DNA from: Lolliginicoccus lacisalsi
Lineage (GTDB): Bacteria > Actinomycetota > Actinomycetes > Mycobacteriales > Mycobacteriaceae
Direction: 5' to 3'
Assembly (NCBI RefSeq): GCF_014841105.1
Contig: NZ_JACYWE010000006.1
Span: 1-64,000 of the forward strand
Length of the DNA: 64,000 bases
A program made the position numbers and the translations under genes. The notes beneath the pieces are model-generated. The model did not search any database. It was not told the DNA's origin and worked only from the letters and a program-made list of their open reading frames with translations. Positions 41,219-49,682 of the stretch are shown here, piece by piece (position 1 is the stretch's first letter; the number at the start of each line of letters is the position of its first letter).

Positions 41219-41254
41219 AGGATGCCCCGGACCCCATTCGGTCCGGGGCATCCT
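41219..41254 (+). terminator. Terminator after bfrB
   Basis: Perfect 15-bp stem AGGATGCCCCGGACC/GGTCCGGGGCATCCT with loop CCATTC, 22 bp after the bfrB stop and between convergent genes. Confidence 0.88.
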
Positions 41255-41317
41255 CGTGCCTGGGTTCATTGCTGGCGTCTGGGCTCGCGACGCAGGGCGC
41301 CGCACGCGCCCGAAATG

Positions 41318-42238
41318 CTAGCGGAGAGTGACCTGCCGCCCGATGATCCCGTCGCGAGCGCGGCGCTCCTCCAGCGTGAGCGACGCATCGGTGGAAAGCG
41401 CCTCGGCCATCCGGCCCTGCAGCTCCACGGCTGGCGCCACCCACTCATCGGGATGCATGTCGGGATCGAGGTCGAAGACGGGCACGAGCAGCCCATGGGT
41501 GCGGAAGGATCCCGCGAAGCGTGATTCGGGACCGAGAGTGAGCTGTCCCGCCGCGTGCAGCCGGGCCATGGCCATCATCAGGGCGTCCTCGTCCTCGGCC
41601 CGCACCCAGCGCAGGTGCGCCTTCTCGCCGGCATCCACCCACCAGGCAGCGACGAGCTCGTCCGCGTCGAGCCGCGCGGACGGCATGATCATCTCATTGG
41701 CCCGCTGCACCGCGAGGCCGGTCTCGCCCGATGCCTCGACCCCTTCCGGGATCCACCAGTTGAAATCGTTGTAGACGGTGATCTGGAGCAGCTCGTCGGC
41801 GGGCAGGTACTCGGCGAGCTCCGCGCTCGAGGACGCCGTGTCGGCTTGCTGCAATGATGTCCCTGGCTGTGCCGAGCTCACCCAGCGCAGGGATTCAGCG
41901 AGGTCGCGCGCCGGGTTGGGCGACTGCATCGCGACCTGTAGTCCCGCTAGCGCCTCGCCCGGCTCATCGGCACTGTCCTTGCGGACAATCGCGGCCACCG
42001 CCCCCGGCAGGACAGTGGCGATCCCTACTGGCCGCCCGGCCTGCTCCGTGGCTCCGGGGAGGTGCGCGGTGGCCGAGGGGACGAACTCCCGCATGGCTAC
42101 CAGATCGCATTCCGCGGCGAAGCCCTCGAACGGGCGGCGCGCGGGCTGATCAGCAAGCCTCGCCTGCCGCTGCGCGATCTTCTCGGCGCGACGGCTGCCG
42201 TCGCGCGGGCCTGTGTTTCTCTTGCTCTTCTTACCCAC
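41318..42238 (-). CDS. DUF5926 family protein
   Basis: A 306-residue cytoplasmic protein of a conserved actinobacterial family (DUF5926). A basic N-terminal tail (MGKKSKRNTGPRDGSRRAEKIAQRQARL) is followed by RRPFEGFAAECDLVAMREFVPSATA, the most conserved-looking part, then LLQITVYNDFNWWIPEG and a C-terminal helical region. Function unknown; homologues are sometimes labelled as SecA-related only because of annotation transfer, which I do not follow. ATG 42238 start. Convergent with bfrB and downstream of no obvious partner. Confidence 0.75.
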   Translation of the reverse strand: MGKKSKRNTGPRDGSRRAEKIAQRQARLADQPARRPFEGFAAECDLVAMREFVPSATAHLPGATEQAGRPVGIATVLPGAVAAIVRKDSADEPGEALAGLQVAMQSPNPARDLAESLRWVSSAQPGTSLQQADTASSSAELAEYLPADELLQITVYNDFNWWIPEGVEASGETGLAVQRANEMIMPSARLDADELVAAWWVDAGEKAHLRWVRAEDEDALMMAMARLHAAGQLTLGPESRFAGSFRTHGLLVPVFDLDPDMHPDEWVAPAVELQGRMAEALSTDASLTLEERRARDGIIGRQVTLR

Positions 42239-42332
42239 GCTGCCAACCTACCGCCTCGGGCCGCAGGGGTGGCGCAGCGGCACTGGATCAGTGCACCGAT
42301 CGGCGGGCGTGCCCAGCCTGGGACGGGTCCGG

Positions 42333-43190
42333 CTAGCCGCCGAGGAGCTGCTTGGTGCGCTCGGGAAAGTTCGTGGCGATCCAGCGGACGCCGAGGTCCC
42401 GGCAGAGCTGGACATCAACGGGCTCGTCGACGGTCCATACGTAGGTGGACCGTCCAGAGGCGCGGGCGCGCTCGACCACCCGTGGATGCTCCCGGAGCAT
42501 CTCGATCGACGGACCAATCGCGGCCGGCACGCCCGTGGTGGTCGGCCGGTAGCCGAGGTAGCGGGAGTTCTCGCCGAGCAGCACCGTCGGCAGGGCAGGC
42601 GCGGAGCGGCGGACGCGGAACACCGCCGACGGCGCGAACGACATCATCACGACGGGCGGGAAGCTGCCCGCGGGCTTGCGGGCAAGCCCGAAGCGCTGCA
42701 GCTCCGCGATGAGCTTCGCCTCCACGAGCGCCCCGTATCGCACCGGATGCTTGGTCTCGATGAAGAGGGTCTTGGGCGTGCCCCAGTCGAGCACGAGGGT
42801 GAGCAGCTCGCTGAGAGTGAGCACCGAGAGCGGCTCGGAGTAGCGGTCAACCGCGGCATCCGCGATCTCTGGATCACCGAGCGCGACGGCCGAGCGCTGC
42901 CGACCCTGCATCTCCGCGTGCCACCGGCCATAGTCGTGGGCACGCAGGTCATCGAGCGTCATCGTGCTGACCACGCCTCGACCGCTGGACGTCCGATCGA
43001 TCTTCCTGTCGTGCATGCAGATCAGCGTTCCATCGCGGGTCAGCCGGACATCGCACTCGAGCGCGTCAGCGCCTTGCTGCAAGGCAAGCTCGTAGGCAGC
43101 CAGGGTGTGCTCGGGTCGCTCGCCGGAAGCCCCACGGTGCGCGACCACCATCGGTGGAATGCCAGGATGACCTGGTTTTCTGCGGGTCAC
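42333..43190 (-). CDS. glpQ: Glycerophosphodiester phosphodiesterase
   Basis: A 285-residue GDPD-family TIM-barrel phosphodiesterase hydrolysing glycerophosphodiesters to glycerol-3-phosphate and an alcohol. Signature VVAHRGASGERPEHTLAAYELAL carries the first catalytic His and Glu, ALECDVRLTRDGTLICMHD the metal-binding Glu-Asp and the second catalytic His, and LFIETKHP a further Glu. The C terminus AWTVDEPVD-like segment (YVWTVDEPVDVQLCRDLGVRWIATNFPE) is typical. No signal peptide, so cytoplasmic. Position equals glpQ1 (Rv3842c). Confidence 0.93.
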   Translation of the reverse strand: MTRRKPGHPGIPPMVVAHRGASGERPEHTLAAYELALQQGADALECDVRLTRDGTLICMHDRKIDRTSSGRGVVSTMTLDDLRAHDYGRWHAEMQGRQRSAVALGDPEIADAAVDRYSEPLSVLTLSELLTLVLDWGTPKTLFIETKHPVRYGALVEAKLIAELQRFGLARKPAGSFPPVVMMSFAPSAVFRVRRSAPALPTVLLGENSRYLGYRPTTTGVPAAIGPSIEMLREHPRVVERARASGRSTYVWTVDEPVDVQLCRDLGVRWIATNFPERTKQLLGG

Positions 43191-43311
43191 ACCCCCATGT
43201 TTTCCTACCAGGGAAACGAAGGCAAGAGCATGAGGTTAAGACAACACTGACGCTGGCCGCCGGTTGGATGAACATGTGCGTCCCGCTCATGCAGCACTGC
43301 CGCGATCGCCG

Positions 43312-44187
43312 CTAGGGGGAGACGGAGGCGATCCAACGCTTGGGCGACCGCGGGCGCTCCGTCTCCACCGACTCCCCCTGCACCGCTTGGCGCCGCCGGA
43401 TCAGCAGCAGGGCCGCGATCGCGCAGCCCGCCGCCAGCACATTGGCCAGGGCCGCGAAGAGGATCCCATTGGCCTGGGCCTGGATCGTGTCGGCGATCCG
43501 CCAGGCCGCGCTCGCGATGGCGCAGGCCCACGTCACGATCCATAGCGGCCACCAGGCCCTGAGGAGCACTGCGGAGGCAGCCACGTCGTGGTTCTCGCGA
43601 TCCCGCTCCGTTTCCCGGTGGATCAGTTCACCGAGCAGGGTCCCCGGGTAGAACAGCGTGAATGGCGGAAGCACGCTAGCGAGGAACTGGACGCGGGGAC
43701 GCCTCGGGTCCTTCAGCCCCTCTCGCGCGAACCATTGGCGGCGATGCTCCACGAGCCAGGCAGCGCACGCGAGGACGGTTCCGATCGCGAAGAGCAGAGC
43801 CGTGCAGGCGAGGGTGACGACGAGGAGGTCCGAGCCGTTCGCGATCACTGGAGCGAGCAGGCGGTCGCGATTGGCCAGGACCATTCCGTACCGGATGAGT
43901 TCCGCGAGGGCGGCCGCGACGTACAGGAGGGCGGTGAACCCCAGGAGCAGGGGCGCATAGCCAGCGAGGGCCTGGAGCCTTGTCCGCGGGGCGGGCTCGG
44001 GCCGCGATGGCTCCTGGCGCAGGCCCCAGGTCGGGATCCGCGTGTAGCGGGGCGTGCGCTCGGGGGCCGGCTTGGGCTGGACAGTGCGCACGATCTGCTT
44101 CCCTTGGGGAGGGCTGGCAGTCCAGCGATGGTCGACCGGGCGCCTCAGGACGGGATGGAGCGGGCTCGACGACGGTGGCATCGTCAT
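43312..44187 (-). CDS. DUF4328 membrane protein (Rv3843c-like)
   Basis: A 291-residue membrane protein: a cytoplasmic N-terminal region rich in Pro/Arg (VQPKPAPERTPRYTRIPTWG), then about six hydrophobic segments (YAPLLLGFTALLYVAAALAEL, LLVVTLACTALLFAIGTVLACA, and others) with VLPPFTLFYPGTLLGEL between them, the segment characteristic of DUF4328. Function unknown. ATG 44187 (MTMPPSS) with GGGAG upstream; a longer frame to 44334 would cover the rhodanese 3' region and is not preferred. Same order as glpQ1-Rv3843c in M. tuberculosis. Confidence 0.8.
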   Translation of the reverse strand: MTMPPSSSPLHPVLRRPVDHRWTASPPQGKQIVRTVQPKPAPERTPRYTRIPTWGLRQEPSRPEPAPRTRLQALAGYAPLLLGFTALLYVAAALAELIRYGMVLANRDRLLAPVIANGSDLLVVTLACTALLFAIGTVLACAAWLVEHRRQWFAREGLKDPRRPRVQFLASVLPPFTLFYPGTLLGELIHRETERDRENHDVAASAVLLRAWWPLWIVTWACAIASAAWRIADTIQAQANGILFAALANVLAAGCAIAALLLIRRRQAVQGESVETERPRSPKRWIASVSP

Positions 44188-44242
44188 GCTCCCTGCCCCC
44201 TTCCCGCTGCGTGCCGCTCCGATGGCCGGGCCACGCGAGGCG

Positions 44243-44584
44243 CTAGTAGATGTATCCGGACCCACCATCAGCGGATTCGATGGCTCGCCCGGCCTTTTGC
44301 CATGCGACCATTCCGCCGGACACGTTGGTGGCATCGTATCCGACCGATTGCAGCCACAGGGTCACCTGGAAGCTGCGTCCGCCGTTGCGGCACACGACGT
44401 AGATGTCGTCATCAGGATCAATCTCGCCGTAGCGGGCGGGCATGTCGACCATCGGTATGTGCAGCGCACCGGGCGCGTGCCCCTGGTCCCACTCGTCCTG
44501 CTCGCGCACATCGACGATAGTGACGCCACCGTCCCCCGCATCGGGGATCTCGGCAGCCGGCTCGGACGGAATCGTCTCGCTCAT
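44243..44584 (-). CDS. Rhodanese-domain protein
   Basis: A 113-residue single rhodanese domain: VTIVDVREQDEWDQGHAPGALHIPM at the front and the active-site loop YVVCRNGGRSFQVTLWL with the catalytic Cys, then GYDATNVSGGMVAWQKAGRAIE. Probably a cytoplasmic sulfurtransferase or persulfide carrier. ATG 44584; upstream lies the intergenic region with DnaA boxes and a parS-like palindrome. The start of DUF4328 is 55 bp downstream of its stop. Confidence 0.9.
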   Translation of the reverse strand: MSETIPSEPAAEIPDAGDGGVTIVDVREQDEWDQGHAPGALHIPMVDMPARYGEIDPDDDIYVVCRNGGRSFQVTLWLQSVGYDATNVSGGMVAWQKAGRAIESADGGSGYIY

Positions 44585-44692
44585 CCCTCGATAGTGGCAC
44601 GACGGGGCGCGCGGGTTCCACTGCTTCGGCGCTTCGCGCGGTAGCGAGGCCCCGTGACGTAAGTACTCGTGGGGGCGCCCCTCCTGTGCACA

Positions 44693-44776
44693 TTATCCAC
44701 AGGGTAATCCACAGTTTCGGTGGATAACTACGCCATTCTGGCGCTACTGGCCTGCAAATATGATGAGTTATCCACA
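44693..44776. promoter_or_regulatory. Cluster of four DnaA-box-like sequences
   Basis: TTATCCACA at 44693-44701 and 44768-44776 are exact DnaA boxes; TAATCCACA (44705-44713) and GGTGGATAA (44719-44727, reverse of TTATCCACC) differ by one base each. All lie in the 352-bp intergenic gap 44585-44936, in a locally AT-richer stretch, between divergent genes. No dnaA, dnaN or AT-rich unwinding element is visible, so this looks like a DnaA-binding cluster rather than the origin itself. Confidence 0.82.
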
Positions 44777-44880
44777 GGTGATTCAGAGTGGCGAACCGGG
44801 ATGTCACCATCTCGTTGACGTTTCGTTGCGTCACGTATTCGTTCCTGACACCCGCGCTGCCGCCCGAGAAGCGTCGGCCG

Positions 44881-44902
44881 CCATGTTCCACGTGGAACAT
44901 GG
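44881..44902. promoter_or_regulatory. parS-like centromere site
   Basis: A perfect 22-bp palindrome whose central 16 bases TGTTCCACGTGGAACA (44884-44899) match the ParB-binding parS consensus form, with CC and GG added outside. It lies 105 bp after the DnaA-box cluster and 35 bp before the DUF4429 start. parS sites cluster near the chromosomal origin. Confidence 0.8.
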
Positions 44903-44936
44903 CAGCCGCACCCACTACCCCCTACGATCAGTGGGC

Positions 44937-45815
44937 ATGTACGAGCTGCGCGGGCGGGATGCGGTCTGGACGATCGATACCGACACGGTGACCATCGAGT
45001 TCCACGCGGGCCGCCGCTCGGATCCCTTCTATCGCGGGCTCGGTCGGCTCAGCGTGCCCGTCGCGTTCATCGAGGCAGTGCAGGTGCAGCCGGGCCAGCG
45101 CCGCGATCCCTGGGTCGCGCGGCTGCGCCTGGCGCCCGGCCTGGATCCGTTCGCCTCGGCGGGGGCGGCACTCTCCCCCGATCGCCAGCCCTTCGCCCTC
45201 GTCGGCGAGGGCGGCACGGACGAGCTGGTCGCTCGGTTCCATGCCGACGCCATCATGCAGGCCGCTGAGTTCGCCCGCGACTCCTCCCCTGGCCCTATCA
45301 GCGAGAGCGCCATCACTAGCCTGGTGCCCGCGGTGCCGTTCCACGTCCAGACCTGGGAGGGCACCGCGTCCTGCGACAGCACATCGGTGACCCTCACCTG
45401 GCCTGGTGCACGGATCCCCTCGCCCAAGCAGCTGCACCAGCGCAAAGAGATCGCGCTGGCCGACCTCGCCCGAGCAGAATGGGTACCCCGGGACGGCGAT
45501 ACCGACGCGATCCTCCGCCTCGTGCCGCGGGAGCCCGGCCGCGAGGCGCTCAGCCCGCGCAATGACCTGCATTGCCTGCTCGGACGCGCCGGCGAGGAGG
45601 AAGCACGGCTGCTGCTGATGGCCGCCACCATTACCGCGCACGCGCGCGCCGCCGAGCAAGCGAACCGGCAGGACACCGCTCCCGCCAGCGCTACCAGCGT
45701 GGCGCCCAGCGAGATCTACGACAGGATCCGCGAGCTCGGCAAGCTGCGCGCCGACGGGATCCTCACCGATGCGGAGTTCAGCGCGAAGAAGAAAGAACTG
45801 CTCGAACGCTTGTGA
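44937..45815 (+). CDS. DUF4429 and SHOCT domain protein
   Basis: A 292-residue cytoplasmic protein. The N-terminal about 110 residues (MYELRGRDAVWTIDTDTVTIEFHAGRR, VPVAFIEAVQVQPGQ) resemble the DUF4429 domain, a PH-like strand pattern that repeats in the middle (FHVQTWEGTASCDSTSVTLTWPGARI). The C-terminal IYDRIRELGKLRADGILTDAEFSAKKKELLERL is a SHOCT module, usually an oligomerisation or targeting tail. Function unknown. ATG 44937; a longer in-frame extension to 44760 would translate the parS palindrome and lacks protein features. Confidence 0.82.
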   Translation: MYELRGRDAVWTIDTDTVTIEFHAGRRSDPFYRGLGRLSVPVAFIEAVQVQPGQRRDPWVARLRLAPGLDPFASAGAALSPDRQPFALVGEGGTDELVARFHADAIMQAAEFARDSSPGPISESAITSLVPAVPFHVQTWEGTASCDSTSVTLTWPGARIPSPKQLHQRKEIALADLARAEWVPRDGDTDAILRLVPREPGREALSPRNDLHCLLGRAGEEEARLLLMAATITAHARAAEQANRQDTAPASATSVAPSEIYDRIRELGKLRADGILTDAEFSAKKKELLERL

Positions 45816-45818
45816 TGC

Positions 45819-46481
45819 TCACGCGCCGAGGCCAACCGGGCAGCTCACGCCGGTCCCGCCGAGGCCGCAGTAGCCGTTCGGGTTCTTGTGCAGGTACTGC
45901 TGGTGGTACTCCTCGGCATAGTAGAAAGTGCTGAGCGGAGCGATCTCGGTGGTGATGGTGCCGTGCCCCGCGGCATCGAGCGCCTTCTGGTAGCGCCTCG
46001 CGGAATCCGTGGCGGCCTCATGCTGGCGCTCGCCGACGGTGTAGATGGCCGAGCGATACTGCGAGCCCACATCGTTGCCCTGGCGCATCCCCTGGGTCGG
46101 ATCGTGGGACTCCCAGAACGCGGCGAGCAGGTCATCGATGCTGATCGTCCCGGGATCGAACACCACGAGCACCGCTTCGGTGTGCCCCGTCATGCCGGTG
46201 CACACTTCCTCGTAAGTAGGGTTATGGGTGTATCCGCCCGAGTAGCCGACCGCCGTGGAGTACACACCAGGAAGCCGCCAGAATCCCCGCTCGGCGCCCC
46301 AGAAGCAGCCCTCGCCCACGACTAGGGTATGCATGCCCGGAGGGAAGGGCGGGGTCATGCGGTGCTGGTTGACCGCGTGGGTCCCGGAGATCCTGATCGG
46401 GGTATCGCGGCCGGGCAGGGCCTGGTCAGGCGTGATCATGGTGGTCTTGCGTCGGCCAGTGAGCTCGTCGAACCATGTCAT
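45819..46481 (-). CDS. msrA: Peptide methionine sulfoxide reductase MsrA
   Basis: A 220-residue MsrA reducing methionine-S-sulfoxide. The catalytic motif [13 protein letters not shown] holds the nucleophilic Cys, followed by [38 protein letters not shown] and [12 protein letters not shown], all signature parts; the C-terminal resolving Cys region is [13 protein letters not shown]. An N-terminal 40-residue extension ([13 protein letters not shown]) is usual in corynebacterial/rhodococcal forms. ATG 46481. Convergent with the DUF4429 gene (3 bp between stops) and divergent from sodA, a sensible oxidative-stress pair. Confidence 0.95.
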   Translation of the reverse strand: MTWFDELTGRRKTTMITPDQALPGRDTPIRISGTHAVNQHRMTPPFPPGMHTLVVGEGCFWGAERGFWRLPGVYSTAVGYSGGYTHNPTYEEVCTGMTGHTEAVLVVFDPGTISIDDLLAAFWESHDPTQGMRQGNDVGSQYRSAIYTVGERQHEAATDSARRYQKALDAAGHGTITTEIAPLSTFYYAEEYHQQYLHKNPNGYCGLGGTGVSCPVGLGA

Positions 46482-46718
46482 GGTGAAAATGCTACGCGCT
46501 CGGGGGACCCCTGGCATCCGGGCGCGCGCCGACGGATTCGGTGAAGTTGAATAATTTCTTCGTCTCAACGAATTGTCAATCCGCGAAATTCGCCGAGCGC
46601 GAAGTTGTTGCAGAAAGCCTCCCGATGCATAAGAGTTGGGGCTGTAGTGAGAACAAAATCCGCAGCCGGGCCGGGATCACCCACAGGCAATCCCGCGCTC
46701 GCTCAGGAAAGGATGCTC

Positions 46719-47342
46719 GTGGCTGTCTATACGCTTCCCGATCTGCCCTACGATTACTCCGCTCTCGAGCCCCACATCTCGGGCCAGATCATGGAGCTGC
46801 ACCATTCCAAGCACCACCAGACCTACGTGACCGGCGCCAACACCGCGCTCGAGAAGCTCGCCGAGGCTCGCGAGAACGACACCATCGCCGCCGTGGTCAA
46901 CCTCCACGAGAAGAACCTCGCGTTCCACCTCGGAGGCCACACCAACCACTCGGTGTTCTGGAACAACCTCTCCCCCAACGGTGGCGACAAGCCCACCGGC
47001 GACCTCGCTGCGGCGATCGATGAGCACTTCGGCTCGTTCGATAAGTTCCGCGCGCACTTCAACGCCAACGCCAACGCCATCCAGGGCTCGGGCTGGTCCA
47101 TCCTCGCCTGGGATTCCATCGGCGCCCGCCCGGTGATCGTGCAGCTCTACGACCAGCAGGGCAACATCCCCATCGGGCTCACCCCGCTGCTCATGCTCGA
47201 CATGTGGGAGCACGCCTTCTACCTGCAGTACAAGAACGTCAAGGGCGACTACGTCAACGCCTTCTGGAACGTCGTCAACTGGGACGACGTGGCTGCCCGC
47301 TTCGACCGCGCGCGCAGCCAGACCAGCGGACTGATCGTCTAG
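46719..47342 (+). CDS. sodA: Superoxide dismutase, Fe/Mn type
   Basis: A 207-residue Fe/Mn superoxide dismutase, same length as the M. tuberculosis SodA. Metal ligands are visible: His in [13 protein letters not shown], His in [15 protein letters not shown], and Asp/His in [24 protein letters not shown] 46719 is the start: AGGAAAGGA lies five bases upstream and the product ([23 protein letters not shown]) aligns with the standard N terminus, as in M. tuberculosis, which also uses GTG. A longer frame from 46605 is rejected. Whether Fe or Mn is used cannot be told. Rv3846 position. Confidence 0.97.
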   Translation: MAVYTLPDLPYDYSALEPHISGQIMELHHSKHHQTYVTGANTALEKLAEARENDTIAAVVNLHEKNLAFHLGGHTNHSVFWNNLSPNGGDKPTGDLAAAIDEHFGSFDKFRAHFNANANAIQGSGWSILAWDSIGARPVIVQLYDQQGNIPIGLTPLLMLDMWEHAFYLQYKNVKGDYVNAFWNVVNWDDVAARFDRARSQTSGLIV

Positions 47343-47365
47343 GCACTCCACCGCAGCGATACAGC

Positions 47366-47401
47366 AGCACCCCTGCCCCGGCTTCCCGCGGCAGGGGTGC
47401 T
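47366..47401 (+). terminator. Terminator after sodA
   Basis: Perfect 12-bp stem AGCACCCCTGCC/GGCAGGGGTGCT followed by TTT. The right arm is then repeated twice in imperfect form (GGGGTGCTTTGGCA, GGGGTGCTTTCTT, up to about 47434), as if the terminator arm had been duplicated. Confidence 0.85.
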
Positions 47402-47477
47402 TTGGCAAGGGGTGCTTTGGCAGGGGTGCTTTCTTGGCGCAAGCACGAGCTACCCATGGCAAGCCGGCCGACTCCGG

Positions 47478-48845
47478 CTAGAGGCCCAGCACCATCTTCG
47501 CGATCACGAAGTAAAGGATCAGCCCCGTCGCATCAACGAAGGTCGAGATGAACGGCGTCGACATCACCGCCGGGTCGATCTTCACGGCCTTGGCGAACAA
47601 CGGGATCACCCCGCCCACCGAGGCAGCAAGGGTGCAGATCGCAAGCATCGAGAGGGCCACCACCAGCCCGATATCGAGGCCGTATCCCTCGATGAAGACC
47701 GCCACCAGGGCAATGGCCACGAACGCGAGAGTCCCCAGCCTCGCCCCCAGGGCCGCGCCAGTGCGGATCTCGCGCAACAGCACGATGCCCACATCGCGCG
47801 GCCGAACGTCGCCCACCGCCACCGCGCGCGTGATCGTCACCGCCGCCTGCGAACCGGTGTTTCCGCCCGTGCCAATGATCAGCGGGATGAACACGGCCAG
47901 GGTCACCGCCTGGGAGAGATCACCCTCGAAATGATCAAGGACACCTACCGTCGCCACCGCCGAGACAGCGAGCAGCAGCAGCCACACCACACGTGACCGC
48001 ACAAGCGTCCGGACCGGAGTCGACAAGTAGGGGCGCCCGAGCGGCTCCGCGGCTCCAGCGCGAGCAGCATCCTCCTCCTCGGCCTGCGAGATGATCCGCA
48101 CCGCGTCATCAACAGTGAGGATGCCTACGATGCGCTCCTCCTTGTCGACCACCGGCAGGGCAAGGACCTGCGCATCGAGGCAACGGCGCGCCGCGGCCTC
48201 GGCATCCTCCGAGGCAGCCACGCTGATCGGCTCGTTCATGATCTGGCCCACCGGGCGTCCCGTGTCGGCGAGCATCAGCTCGCGCAGGCTCACCACGCCC
48301 ACGAGCTGCTTGGACGAGTCCGTCACCGGGACCGTATAGATGGTCTCGGCATCACGCCCGCGATGCCGGATCTGCGTGAGCGCCTCGAGCACGGTCTGGG
48401 TATCAAGGACTCGCACGTACTCGGTGCTCATCCAGCGACCGATCGAACCGCGGTCATAGCCGAGGATCGGCGCGGTCAGCTCGCGCTCGTGCTTGGACAA
48501 TCCCTGCAGCAGCTTCCGGGCGACATTCGCCGGCAGCTCATCCATCAGGTGCACGCGATCATCGGGATCGAGATCCCCGAACAACGTGATCACCTGGTCA
48601 TCGCGGAGGCTGGTGAAGAGCTCGGCGCGCAAGCCCTCGTCGAAGCGCTCGAACGCCTCGTGCGCGAGCCCCTTGGGAAGAAGCCGGAAGACGATCGCCC
48701 GGTCCCGCACCCGCAACCGCTCGAGCACCCACACCAAGTCGGGCAACGGCAGCTCGGACGCCTCGCCACCAACCGTAGCGAGCTGGCCCTCGCGCAGCCG
48801 ATCTGGCCACTCGTTGATGGCCGTGTCGAGATCCTCAGCGATCAC
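47478..48845 (-). CDS. mgtE: Magnesium transporter MgtE
   Basis: A 455-residue MgtE-family Mg2+ channel/transporter. Parts in order: N-terminal helical superhelix (about 1-130, FRLLPKGLAHEAFERFDEGLRAELFTSL and LMDELPANVARKLLQGL), a tandem CBS pair (about 135-260, GRWMSTEYVRVLDTQTVLEAL and LPVVDKEERIVGILTVDDAV), a linker helix and five transmembrane helices from about 285, with IIGTGGNTGSQAAVTITRAVAVGDV and the pore segment VIPLFAKAVKIDPAVMSTPFIST. CBS and N domains sense cytosolic Mg2+. ATG 48845. No M-box is recognised upstream. Confidence 0.95.
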   Translation of the reverse strand: MIAEDLDTAINEWPDRLREGQLATVGGEASELPLPDLVWVLERLRVRDRAIVFRLLPKGLAHEAFERFDEGLRAELFTSLRDDQVITLFGDLDPDDRVHLMDELPANVARKLLQGLSKHERELTAPILGYDRGSIGRWMSTEYVRVLDTQTVLEALTQIRHRGRDAETIYTVPVTDSSKQLVGVVSLRELMLADTGRPVGQIMNEPISVAASEDAEAAARRCLDAQVLALPVVDKEERIVGILTVDDAVRIISQAEEEDAARAGAAEPLGRPYLSTPVRTLVRSRVVWLLLLAVSAVATVGVLDHFEGDLSQAVTLAVFIPLIIGTGGNTGSQAAVTITRAVAVGDVRPRDVGIVLLREIRTGAALGARLGTLAFVAIALVAVFIEGYGLDIGLVVALSMLAICTLAASVGGVIPLFAKAVKIDPAVMSTPFISTFVDATGLILYFVIAKMVLGL

Positions 48846-48960
48846 ACGACTCCCCTCTCCACGGTTCCAGGACTGGATGGCTGCCCTGTCCAGCGCCCCA
48901 GACGATTATTCACACTGTGGCCACCAGCACGTGTCCATCGCATGTACGAGCGACGAACAG

Positions 48961-48990
48961 GCTGGCACTCGACCGATCTTGTGTGCCAGC
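48961..48990. promoter_or_regulatory. Inverted repeat between mgtE and the Rv3847-like gene
   Basis: GCTGGCAC (48961-48968) and GTGCCAGC (48983-48990), 14 bp apart, in the 225-bp divergent gap. An operator or small hairpin; no regulator can be named. Confidence 0.35.
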
Positions 48991-49070
48991 GGGATAATTG
49001 CTCATAGTCCTAGCACAGGGCGCGCGCCAACCACGGCTCCGCGCTCCTGGGCAGGCAGGAGGTAAGAGCC

Positions 49071-49595
49071 GTGTTCCCAGGATCGGTCGAGATGTCTCCG
49101 TTCGAGCAGGATGGCACGCTGCGCGGTTTCCTGCTCAGTGGCCGCTGGCCCGAGAGCACCCGGGAATGGTCCCAGCTGCTCATCCACGCCGTGCGCATCG
49201 CATCACTGCCCGGGCTGCTGCCCACGTCCATGGTATTCGGTGCCCGGGAGGACCGCCCGGACAGCCTGGTCCCCAACGCCGTGGGGCTCCTGATCGCCGT
49301 GGGCCCCGTGCTCGGCGAGCATGCCGTGCGCCCAGGCGCCTTCGCGGGAGAACAGCCCCCGGCACTGCTCATGCTCCATCCTCCTTCCGAGACCCGCCCG
49401 TCCCTGCCGGAATGCGTGGCCGCTGCGTCCGGTTGCCTGCTGCTGCCAGGAATCCCGGATCTCGGGCTCGACCACCGCGCGTCGTGGGTCGAGGCGGACC
49501 TCGATGGAACAGTGACGAGCATGATCAACAAGGTTGGGGTCGATCCCAACGAGGACCCCGACACCGCGGTGCTCGCGATGCTGCTCGCGGCCTAG
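49071..49595 (+). CDS. Conserved hypothetical protein (position of Rv3847)
   Basis: A 174-residue soluble protein that I do not recognise by motif. It starts at GTG 49071 with AGGAGG eight bases upstream, a convincing start. SVEMSPFEQDGTLRGFLLSGRWPESTREWSQLLIHAVRIASLPGLLPTSM is followed by a Gly/Ala-rich middle and LPGIPDLGLDHRASWVEADLDGTVTSMINKVG. No signal peptide, membrane helix or catalytic motif is seen. It occupies the place of the uncharacterised Rv3847 downstream of sodA in M. tuberculosis, with similar length, so homology is likely but unproven here. Confidence 0.65.
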   Translation: MFPGSVEMSPFEQDGTLRGFLLSGRWPESTREWSQLLIHAVRIASLPGLLPTSMVFGAREDRPDSLVPNAVGLLIAVGPVLGEHAVRPGAFAGEQPPALLMLHPPSETRPSLPECVAAASGCLLLPGIPDLGLDHRASWVEADLDGTVTSMINKVGVDPNEDPDTAVLAMLLAA

Positions 49596-49682
49596 GACTG
49601 CCCGCGCGCTACGCTTTGCCGGAGACAGCGTGTCACCCATTCGCGCCTGCTCCCCTGCTCCCCTGCCAGGAAGGACATCCTC

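Noticed and set aside
42213-43250. Plus-strand frame opposite glpQ
   Set aside because: Complete shadow of the glpQ gene, with no ribosome site or recognisable protein features.
44585-44936. Chromosomal replication origin
   Set aside because: DnaA boxes and a parS-like site are present, but no dnaA, dnaN, gidB or parAB genes and no clear AT-rich unwinding region; a regulatory site is the better reading.
44760-44936. Longer start of the DUF4429 gene at 44760
   Set aside because: It would translate the parS-like palindrome and DnaA-box flank; the residues have no domain features.
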